Notes under the pieces: generated by a model
Database searches by the model: none
Told to the model about the DNA's origin: nothing
What the model saw: only the letters and a program-made list of their open reading frames with translations
Assembly (NCBI GenBank): GCA_015655535.1
Contig: JAATEW010000405.1
Span: 1-5,755, forward strand
Source: Hyphomicrobiales bacterium
GTDB lineage: Bacteria; Pseudomonadota; Alphaproteobacteria; Rhizobiales; Beijerinckiaceae
Length of the DNA stretch: 5,755 bases
Direction of reading: 5' to 3'
Shown here: positions 1-4,551 of the stretch, in pieces
Position numbering within the stretch: position 1 is the first letter of the stretch
How the letters are laid out: the number at the start of each line of letters is the position of its first letter
Made by a program: the position numbers and the translations under genes

Positions 1-176
1 ATGTAAGTCTTAGATTATAAGTATATTTAACAATTAAATCGCATAACTACTTATATGCTGCCAATAAAATGATGCGTTTATGCCACACTAAAAGTGATTT
101 ATATATCTACTCAACCTGAGTAACTTTGTGCTTACCACGCATTGGCAGGCTCCTAAGCTAGATCAATAGGCAAGGG
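1..176 (+). promoter_or_regulatory. AT-rich upstream region of the porin gene
   Basis: Bases 1-120 contain 34 G/C by hand count (28%), against GC-rich coding sequence in the rest of the window. The stretch is full of TpA steps and holds several short dyads: TAAG-T-CTTA near base 5, GCATA/TATGC at 41-45 and 54-58, and TACTCA-ACC-TGAGTA at 108-122. It carries no credible gene. Promoter-like AT boxes exist (for example TATATC at 102-107), but no -35/-10 pair with normal spacing is convincing, so the promoter of the following gene is assigned to this region without an exact position. The AT-rich composition would suit an UP element or a MucR/Ros-type silencer target; that is inference. Confidence 0.4.
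108..122. repeat. Short perfect dyad, possible operator
   Basis: TACTCA and TGAGTA form a perfect 6-bp inverted repeat around a 3-base centre (ACC). It lies about 50 bases upstream of the porin Shine-Dalgarno sequence, where an operator for a dimeric regulator could sit. No known operator consensus was recognised, and a dyad of this size can occur by chance in AT-rich DNA. Confidence 0.25.
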
Positions 177-185
177 GTGCCTGCA
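168..185 (+). promoter_or_regulatory. Ribosome binding site in a hairpin loop, decides the porin start
   Basis: AAGGGG (172-177) stands 8 bases before the ATG at 186. An in-frame GTG at 177 would overlap this site, which argues for the ATG. AGGCA (168-172) and TGCCT (178-182) can pair around a 5-base loop AGGGG (173-177), so the Shine-Dalgarno core would be displayed in the loop of a small 5-bp stem. Confidence 0.6.
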
Positions 186-980
186 ATGTCCCATAGACTT
201 TTGATATCCGGCGCCGCGCTGGTTGCGATGACCGGCTCGCTGCTCGCTGCCGATCTTCCAACGCGTCAGCCGCCGCCCGTTTTGCCGCCGCCGCCCGCCT
301 GGTCTTGGACCGGTGTCTATATCGGTGTCGACGGCGGTTATGGCGGCGATCGTATCAGGTCTCGTGCCTTCGATTCAGGCACCGGCGTCTCGGCCCAGAC
401 CAGCGCCTCCTCGAGCGGGTTCCTCGCCGGTGGGCAGGTTGGCTTCAACTATCAATTTCCGACCTCGAATTTTGTGCTGGGTCTCGAAGCCGACGCCCAG
501 GGAAGCTGGATCAAATCGGAATATATAGCTTCGGTGGCTGCTGGCGCCGCAGCGGCCGGTTTGGATGCCGGGACCAAGGTCGATTGGTTTGGCACGGCCC
601 GCGGTCGCGCAGGCTATGCCTTCGGTCAGGTCATGCCTTATATCACCGGCGGCTTCGCTTATGGCGAGATGAAGAGCTTTGCGTCGGGCGTCGCCGGCTT
701 CGGCGGATTGGGCGGCGCCGTCGGAACTTTCTCCAGAACGCACGAACCGACCGGCTGGACGATCGGTGCCGGTCTCGAATATGCGCTCACGCATAATGTG
801 ACGTTCAAGACGGAATATCTCTATGTCGATCTCGGCAGGAACTCCGTCTTCACGCTTCCCGACGGCGTCGGCGGTATCGCTTCGCTCAGCGAGCGAACGA
901 CGTTCAACGTGGTGCGCGCCGGCTTGAACTATAAGTTCGACTTCTGGTCGACACCGGCGCCGGTCGTCGCCAAATATTGA
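186..980 (+). CDS. Outer-membrane beta-barrel porin-like protein (Omp25/Omp31 type)
   Basis: A 264-residue exported protein expected to form an eight-stranded barrel in the outer membrane. Residues 1-22 are a signal peptide (Arg4, hydrophobic core to residue 20), with the mature chain starting near Asp23 (DLPTRQ). A proline-rich linker (29-38) precedes the family's first strand W-T-G-V-Y-I-G (41-47). Alternating amphipathic strands follow, with recognisable segments FLAGGQVGFNYQ (79-90), WFGTARGRAGYAFG (134-147), PYITGGFAYG (151-160), WTIGAGLEYAL (191-201) and VRAGLNYKFDF (243-253). The C terminus runs on through PAPVVAKY and ends in an aromatic residue, as expected for outer-membrane insertion. 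Members of this family are abundant surface proteins of alphaproteobacteria; whether this copy conducts solutes or is mainly structural cannot be read from sequence. An in-frame GTG at 177 is an alternative start but overlaps the Shine-Dalgarno site. The gene is monocistronic, ending at a strong hairpin. Confidence 0.93.
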   Translation: MSHRLLISGAALVAMTGSLLAADLPTRQPPPVLPPPPAWSWTGVYIGVDGGYGGDRIRSRAFDSGTGVSAQTSASSSGFLAGGQVGFNYQFPTSNFVLGLEADAQGSWIKSEYIASVAAGAAAAGLDAGTKVDWFGTARGRAGYAFGQVMPYITGGFAYGEMKSFASGVAGFGGLGGAVGTFSRTHEPTGWTIGAGLEYALTHNVTFKTEYLYVDLGRNSVFTLPDGVGGIASLSERTTFNVVRAGLNYKFDFWSTPAPVVAKY

Positions 981-995
981 AGCCTTCTTGCGTCT

Positions 996-1053
996 AAAAA
1001 AATTGCGCATTGATCTTCAGCCGGTGAGGTGGCTTTCAGATCAATGCGCAATT
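996..1053. terminator. Intrinsic terminator between convergent genes, strongest on the minus strand
   Basis: Bases 1001-1016 and 1038-1053 are perfect 16-bp inverted repeats. AGCC (1019-1022) and GGCT (1031-1034) add a 4-bp upper stem beyond a small internal loop. Read on the minus strand, the hairpin runs directly into T7 (complement of 996-1002), a canonical Rho-independent terminator for the gene that stops at 1116. On the plus strand it lies 20 bases after the porin stop but is followed only by GTTTCG, so plus-strand termination would be weaker. Confidence 0.88.
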
Positions 1054-1115
1054 GTTTCGAATATATCCGAAAAATGGAATCTTAAGTCCCGTGGCTTTCT
1101 CCGTGGCGAAGGACT

Positions 1116-1319
1116 TCAGGCTTTGCCGCGGTATTTGGTAATGAATTGATCGACGAGATTGTTGCACTCCGTCGTGTCGACCCAGCCCTCGGCCATTTCC
1201 TCGGTCTTCAGCTCGCGAATATCGAAGGGCTCGGCATATCCGTTCAGGTGCAGGAAAATACCCCATTTGCCATTCGGTTTTTTTGCAATCTTAAGTTCTT
1301 CACCTTGTTCCAAATTCAT
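1116..1319 (-). CDS. Small hypothetical protein, 67 aa
   Basis: I do not recognise a family. The ATG at 1319 is preceded by GAGGGAG (plus 1328-1334) with an 8-base spacer, a strong ribosome binding site, and the frame ends in TGA at 1116-1118. The product is small and soluble-looking, with no signal peptide or membrane segment. It has a charged N terminus (E4, E7, E8, K10, K13, K14), an aromatic stretch GKWGIFLHLNGYAEPFDI (17-34), an acidic patch around E36-E44 and a basic C terminus (K62, R64, K66), with one cysteine (C52). It could fold as a compact alpha/beta unit. It lies 106 bases downstream of tRNA-Thr on the same strand and might share its transcript. A strong intrinsic terminator follows about 60 bases after the stop. 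The ribosome binding site, terminator and natural amino-acid composition make it a likely real gene; its function is unknown. Confidence 0.8.
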   Translation of the reverse strand: MNLEQGEELKIAKKPNGKWGIFLHLNGYAEPFDIRELKTEEMAEGWVDTTECNNLVDQFITKYRGKA

Positions 1320-1425
1320 CTTCTAGTCTCCCTCGCATGGCGCAGCCATTGGAATTCATGCTCTGGCGTGTGACCGCCAACCGGACCACGCAGGCGAGTG
1401 TCCGATTCGTGTCACGGATATCATT

Positions 1426-1501
1426 TGGTGCCGGTTGAAGGAGTCGAACCCTCGACCTACTGATTACAAATCAGTTGCTCTACCAACTGAGCTAAACCGG
1501 C
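1426..1501 (-). tRNA. tRNA-Thr (anticodon TGT)
   Basis: A 76-nt cloverleaf: acceptor stem GCCGGTT/AACCGGC, D-stem GCTC/GAGC, anticodon stem ACTGA/TCAGT with loop TTTGTAA, T-stem GAGGG/CCTTC with one G-T pair and loop TTCGACT, discriminator A and encoded CCA (plus 1426-1428). The anticodon TGT (plus 1466-1468) reads ACA and, with U34 modification, other ACN threonine codons. No clear U-rich terminator follows its 3' end, so it may be cut from a longer transcript that also carries the small gene downstream. Confidence 0.97.
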
Positions 1502-1523
1502 ATGCGGCGCGGCCGACGGCGCT

Positions 1524-1552
1524 CAGCTAGCAGTGTCGGACGCGAGTTGCAA
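1524..1552 (-). promoter_or_regulatory. Candidate promoter of tRNA-Thr
   Basis: On the minus strand TTGCAA (plus 1547-1552) is followed after exactly 17 bases by TAGCTG (plus 1524-1529), which would start transcription about 15 bases before the tRNA 5' end at 1501. The -35 matches TTGACA at 4 of 6 positions and the -10 is weak, so support comes mainly from spacing and position. Confidence 0.35.
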
Positions 1553-1736
1553 CATTCTTCCACGGCCCGCCACGAGGCCTGAGCACTCGCTCAGAGGGCC
1601 GTTTCGGCGGTCTTTGTGACACGGCCTCATCCTTGCCGCAATGGGAACGAATAAGATCCCGCCCAGCTTCAAGAAACCCGCCCGGTTCGTCATGTGAATG
1701 AGACGATCCGCGCAATATCTTCACCGGCTGCGGAGG

Positions 1737-1765
1737 GTCTTCTCGTTTTAGCGAGAGGACTTTTT
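1737..1765 (+). terminator. Orphan plus-strand intrinsic terminator or attenuator
   Basis: GTCTTCTCG (1737-1745) pairs with CGAGAGGAC (1752-1760) as a 9-bp stem with one G-U pair and a 6-base loop, followed at once by T5 (1761-1765). The T-run is on the plus side only. No plus-strand gene ends upstream, because the nearest genes (tRNA-Thr and the 67-aa protein) are on the minus strand. It therefore either ends an unannotated plus-strand RNA or lies in the leader of the gene starting at 1813. Confidence 0.6.
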
Positions 1766-1812
1766 GACAAAATCTGCGATTCGCCGCCGAGCGTCTTGCT
1801 TTGGAGGGGACC

Positions 1813-2115
1813 ATGTTGATGAGACTTGAAAACGTGTTCAAGACCACCTTGGCGGCGGGCATCGCCGCCGCGGCTTTAGCCACGGCTTCGGCTCCTGCCG
1901 CGGCAGGCGACGGCGGCGCCGTCGCAGCGGGAATCATTGGTGGCACCGCGCTTGGTGTGCTGGCCGGCGCGGCCGCCGCCAGCGCCGCCCCGCCGCCGCC
2001 CTATTATCCCGGCTATTACGCTCCCCCGCCGCCGCCGCCGCGTTGCTGGTGGCAGCCACAGCAGGTCTGGGATGGCTATGGCTATGTCGTGCAGCGCGTC
2101 CGGGTCTGCCAGTAA
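1813..2115 (+). CDS. Small exported glycine-zipper, proline-rich protein
   Basis: A 100-residue protein of unknown role. Residues 1-31 look like a Sec signal peptide (Arg4, Lys10, Ala-rich core, cleavage near APAAA|GD). The mature part begins with a small-residue helix with GxxxG-like spacing (about 33-59, including GIIGGTALGVLAG), typical of glycine-zipper segments that pack in or against membranes. A Pro/Tyr-rich linker follows (60-76: PPPPYYPGYY then six prolines). The C-terminal part is short, with Cys78, a Trp pair (79-80), VWDGYGYVVQRVRVC and Cys99, so a disulfide is possible. Similar short secreted proteins are common and uncharacterised in Hyphomicrobiales. GGAGGGG (1803-1809) precedes both ATG 1813 (3 bases from its end, or 5 counting only GGAGG) and ATG 1819 (9 bases); the second would give 98 aa. 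A TTG at 1801 overlaps the ribosome binding site and is unlikely. The gene stops just before a bidirectional hairpin. Confidence 0.8.
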   Translation: MLMRLENVFKTTLAAGIAAAALATASAPAAAGDGGAVAAGIIGGTALGVLAGAAAASAAPPPPYYPGYYAPPPPPPRCWWQPQQVWDGYGYVVQRVRVCQ

Positions 2116-2142
2116 ACTCAACCGCCAGTGGTTCCTGCTTTC

Positions 2143-2171
2143 ATCAGGCCCCGCTCGTCGCGGGGCCTGAT
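2143..2171. terminator. Bidirectional hairpin between convergent genes
   Basis: ATCAGGCCCCGC (2143-2154) and GCGGGGCCTGAT (2160-2171) form a perfect 12-bp GC-rich stem around a 5-base loop. It lies 27 bases past the small exported gene's stop and 9 bases past the transporter's stop on the other strand. The plus-strand side continues TCGTTTC and the minus-strand side GAAAGC, so neither has a strong U-tract; the plus direction is the better terminator. Confidence 0.7.
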
Positions 2172-2180
2172 TCGTTTCGG

Positions 2181-3893
2181 TCACCGGCCGTAGCTTTCGT
2201 TGATATTGCGGTCCTTGGTCTCCGGGACCAGGAAGAGGCCGACCACGAAAGTCACCAGTGCGAAGAAGATCGGATACCAGAGACCGAAGTAAATATCGCC
2301 GGTCTGGGCCACCATCGCAAAGGCCGTCGCCGGCAGCAGGCCGCCGAACCAGCCGTTGCCGATATGGTAGGGAAGCGACATGGATGTATAGCGGATGCGC
2401 GAGGGGAAGAATTCGACGAGCGCCGCCGCGATCGGTCCATAGACCATGGTCACATAGATCACGAGCACGGTCAGCAGGCCGATGAGCTTCAGGACCTGCG
2501 GCGTGAAAATATCGAATGGCTGCGAGATCTTCACAATGCCGGGGTCCTTGGCTTTCGGATAACCCGCCGTTTGCAGCGCGGCCGAGGTGGCTTTGCTGAA
2601 GTCGGCCGCCGCCGCCTTGGGATCGGCGACCGCTGTCGTATCGTAGGATGCGACCGCCGTATCGCCGATCTTGATGACGGCCGGCTGTCTGGCCGGTCCT
2701 GCCTCGGTCCTATATTTGACTGAGCTCTTGGCGAGCAAGGCGCGGGCATTGTCGCAAGAACTCGTGAAGACACGGGTGCCGACCGGGTTGAACAGATTGC
2801 CGCAATCGGCCGGGTCGGCGATGACGGTGACTTGCACGGTCTTCAGCGCATTTTCGAGCGCTGGGTTCGCATTGGTCGTGATCGCGTTGAAGATCGGAAT
2901 ATAGGTGATCGCGGCGATCAGGCAGCCGGCGAGAATGATCGGCTTGCGGCCGATCTTGTCGGAGAGCCAGCCGAAGAAGATGAAGAAGCCGCTGCCGAGA
3001 GCCAGAGACCAGGCGATCAGGAGGTTCGACGTATAGCCGTCGACCATGAGGATCGCTTGCAGGAAGAACAGGGCGTAAAATTGGCCCGTGTACCAGACCA
3101 CGCCTTGACCCATGGTCATGCCGAAGAGCGCGATCAAAACATATTTGGCGTTTGACCAAGTGGCGAAGGACTCGGTCAGCGGCGCCTTCGACGTCGTGCC
3201 TTCCTCCTTCATCTTCGTGAAGACCGGCGACTCGTTGAGCTGCAACCGGATCCACAGCGAAATGCCGAGAAGGAGAACGGAGACGACGAAGGGAATGCGC
3301 CAGGCCCAATCGGCGAAGGCAGCCTCACCCCAGAAGCTGCGGACGAAGAGAATGACGAGCAGCGACAGGAAGAGGCCTCCCGTCGCAGTCGTTTGGATCC
3401 ATGACGTATAGAAGCCGCGGCGGCCTTCCGGCGCGTGTTCGGCGACATAGGTCGCGGCTCCGCCATATTCGCCGCCGAGCGCCAGGCCCTGCAGCAGGCG
3501 CAGTGCGATCAGAATGATCGGAGCGGCGACGCCGATTGTCTGGTAATTGGGCAGCAAGCCGACGATGAAGGTCGAAAGACCCATGATCAGAATCGTAATC
3601 AGAAACGTATATTTGCGTCCGACGATATCGCCGATGCGGCCGAAGACCAGGGCCCCGAAGGGACGCACGAGAAAGCCGGCGGCGAAAGCGAGCAGCGCGA
3701 AAATATCGGCGGTGGCTTTCGGGAACTGGCTGAAGAACTGCGCGCCGATGATCGTTGCAAGTGAACCGTAGAGATAGAAATCATACCATTCGAAGACGGT
3801 TCCGAGCGAAGAGGCGAAGATCACCATCTTCTCGGCACTGGTCATCGGCCCGGCGCGGCCGGCCGGCGTCACGGCTGTTACGGACATGGTCAT
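2181..3893 (-). CDS. MFS transporter, metabolite:H+ symporter (MHS) family
   Basis: A 570-residue inner-membrane carrier of the ProP/ShiA/KgtP-like MHS group, which imports organic acids, betaines or similar small solutes with protons. FEWYDFYLYG (34-43) marks helix 1. The loop 2-3 signature is GRIGDIVGRK (85-94), repeated in the second half as GWLSDKIGRKP (308-318). The MHS-typical stretch RLLQGLALGGEYGGAATYVAEH lies at 132-153, followed by GRRGFYTSW. A usual MHS protein has about 430-450 residues; the excess is an insertion of roughly 120 residues (about 341-462) between helices 9 and 10, on the periplasmic side, with Cys364 and Cys380 able to form a disulfide and an Ala/Asp/Lys-rich tail. 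The substrate cannot be deduced. AGGGG (plus 3902-3906) with an 8-base spacer fixes the start at ATG 3893; the frame stays open to a TTG at 4010, but those 39 codons do not look membrane-like. It is a single gene, divergent from the one at 4068. Confidence 0.95.
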   Translation of the reverse strand: MTMSVTAVTPAGRAGPMTSAEKMVIFASSLGTVFEWYDFYLYGSLATIIGAQFFSQFPKATADIFALLAFAAGFLVRPFGALVFGRIGDIVGRKYTFLITILIMGLSTFIVGLLPNYQTIGVAAPIILIALRLLQGLALGGEYGGAATYVAEHAPEGRRGFYTSWIQTTATGGLFLSLLVILFVRSFWGEAAFADWAWRIPFVVSVLLLGISLWIRLQLNESPVFTKMKEEGTTSKAPLTESFATWSNAKYVLIALFGMTMGQGVVWYTGQFYALFFLQAILMVDGYTSNLLIAWSLALGSGFFIFFGWLSDKIGRKPIILAGCLIAAITYIPIFNAITTNANPALENALKTVQVTVIADPADCGNLFNPVGTRVFTSSCDNARALLAKSSVKYRTEAGPARQPAVIKIGDTAVASYDTTAVADPKAAAADFSKATSAALQTAGYPKAKDPGIVKISQPFDIFTPQVLKLIGLLTVLVIYVTMVYGPIAAALVEFFPSRIRYTSMSLPYHIGNGWFGGLLPATAFAMVAQTGDIYFGLWYPIFFALVTFVVGLFLVPETKDRNINESYGR

Positions 3894-3901
3894 GTCGGTT
3901 T

Positions 3902-3942
3902 CCCCTGGCGTTTCCGGCCCCTGGAGCGCTTTGGCCAGGGGC
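3902..3942 (-). promoter_or_regulatory. Switch-like leader with alternative hairpins around the transporter ribosome binding site
   Basis: On the minus strand three arms occur in order: A GCCCCTGGC (plus 3934-3942), B CCAGGGGC (plus 3917-3924) and C GCCAGGGG (plus 3902-3909). C contains the Shine-Dalgarno AGGGG. A can pair with B (8 perfect bp, 10-base loop), leaving the ribosome binding site free. It can instead pair with C (8 perfect bp, 24-base loop), burying it. The two pairings exclude each other. No known riboswitch class was recognised; the regulatory role is inferred from pairing alone. Confidence 0.45.
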
Positions 3943-4003
3943 AGGTATCCTCCCGAATATTTTTGATCGCACGGCCGTTGATCGGCCTTCGCGAATCGGA
4001 CGA

Positions 4004-4032
4004 CTGTCAAAATCGCCGATGACCTTTATGTT
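4004..4032 (+). promoter_or_regulatory. Candidate promoter of the small secreted protein, overlapping a minus-strand -35
   Basis: CTGTCA (4004-4009) and TATGTT (4027-4032) are separated by 17 bases, each matching 4 of 6 sigma70 positions, and would give a leader of about 30 bases to the ATG at 4068. On the opposite strand a perfect TTGACA occupies plus 4005-4010 and could serve the divergent transporter, but its -10 is not evident. Confidence 0.35.
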
Positions 4033-4067
4033 ATGCTTGAAAATCAACGGCGTCGATGGGTGTAATT

Positions 4068-4532
4068 ATGCGTCAATGGTTGAGTGCGGTGCTGGCCGCC
4101 GCGCTGTGCCTCGCGGCAATCCCCCCGACGGACGCCAAAGGTTTCGGGGGCGGGGCTGGCTTCCATGCGGGAGCCGGCCGGGCTTTCGCCCGTCCCGCCG
4201 CCGTGGCGCGGCCGGCCCAAATGCCCAGACAAACGCGGACCTTGGCGCGTCCCTATCGCTTCGGCCGGCATGGCTGGGCTTTTGCCTCCGGCGCCGGCTA
4301 TGGCTTGCCCTGGAGCGATGGGAGCTATGATCCGACCGATCCCGGCCAAGCTGGTATGCCAGGGGAAGGCTATCCGCCGCCTCCGCCGCCGCCCTGGCTT
4401 TATGGCTACGGGCCGCCGCATCAGGCCTGTTTCACGCCGCGCATCATCACGATCGGCAAGCCGCCGCCGAAAACCCATCTGCCGCGTATCGTCTATGGCA
4501 GCGGCGCGCCCTGTGATGAAAAAGGCACCTAA
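4068..4532 (+). CDS. Small secreted Gly/Pro-rich protein of unknown function
   Basis: A 154-residue exported protein. Residues 1-23 are a signal peptide (Arg2, hydrophobic 4-18, cleavage TDA|KG). A Gly-rich segment (GFGGGAGFHAGAG, 25-37) is followed by a basic Ala/Pro/Arg region (38-70), then a Gly/Tyr/Pro region with seven consecutive prolines (103-109) and WLYGYGPP. The C-terminal part is the most structured: Cys121-FTPRIITIG, KPPPKTHLPRIVYG and Cys149, suggesting one disulfide in the mature protein. Cys13 lies inside the signal peptide without a proper lipobox. Short secreted proteins of this style are frequent in Hyphomicrobiales and mostly uncharacterised. ATG 4056 is in frame and gives 158 aa (MGVI extension); neither start has a strong ribosome binding site, but 4068 has weak GGGTG 5 bases upstream and a more typical signal peptide. 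The TAA (4530-4532) overlaps the stop of rlmB on the other strand. Confidence 0.75.
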   Translation: MRQWLSAVLAAALCLAAIPPTDAKGFGGGAGFHAGAGRAFARPAAVARPAQMPRQTRTLARPYRFGRHGWAFASGAGYGLPWSDGSYDPTDPGQAGMPGEGYPPPPPPPWLYGYGPPHQACFTPRIITIGKPPPKTHLPRIVYGSGAPCDEKGT

Positions 4533-4551
4533 ACAGGCGTCAATTTGTGCC
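4519..4551 (-). terminator. Weak intrinsic terminator of rlmB, overlapping its stop codon
   Basis: On the minus strand GGCAC (plus 4547-4551) can pair with GTGCC (plus 4524-4528), which is followed immediately by T5 (plus 4519-4523). AAA/TTT in the 18-base loop can extend the stem past a 2-base bulge. The rlmB stop (4529-4531) lies within the structure, and the whole element is inside the 3' coding ends of both genes. GTGCCGTG (4547-4554) can alternatively pair with CACGGCAC (4568-4575). Confidence 0.35.

Larger units (their letters stand above)
1502..1812. other. Gene-free stretch of 311 bases
   Basis: No convincing protein gene is present. The right-hand part holds a plus-strand terminator-like hairpin (1737-1765). 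A second, weaker dyad (CTGAGC 1579-1584 and GCTCAG 1589-1594) sits in the middle. Two tiny abutting ORFs (1641-1697, 18 codons; 1698-1751, 17 codons) lack ribosome binding sites. TTGACA at 1764-1769 has no -10 partner at normal spacing. The interval is a candidate for a small RNA or an untranslated leader of the gene at 1813. Confidence 0.5.

Noticed and set aside
375..1010. 211-codon minus-strand open frame across the porin gene
   Set aside because: Antisense shadow of GC-rich codons. The plus frame has a signal peptide, barrel signature and ribosome binding site; the shadow product shows no domain.
1036..1266. 76-codon minus-strand frame overlapping the 67-aa gene
   Set aside because: Runs through the terminator arm and has no ribosome binding site. 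The other frame has GAGGGAG at ideal spacing.
1764..1769. Perfect TTGACA upstream of the gene at 1813
   Set aside because: It overlaps the terminator T-run, and no -10-like hexamer occurs 15-19 bases downstream, where the sequence is GC-rich.
1527..1946. 139-codon minus-strand frame opposite the small glycine-zipper gene
   Set aside because: Its Ala/Pro-rich start is the complement of the signal peptide and glycine-zipper region, and the rest crosses non-coding DNA. No ribosome binding site or recognisable domain.
2043..2723. 226-codon plus-strand frame opposite the transporter
   Set aside because: Arg/Asp/His-rich shadow of a membrane protein gene. It also runs through the 2143-2171 hairpin and lacks a plausible start.
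4068..4136. Possible lipoprotein signal in the small secreted protein (Cys13)
   Set aside because: The residue before the cysteine is Leu, the cysteine sits mid-hydrophobic core, and TDA|KG is a better signal peptidase I site.
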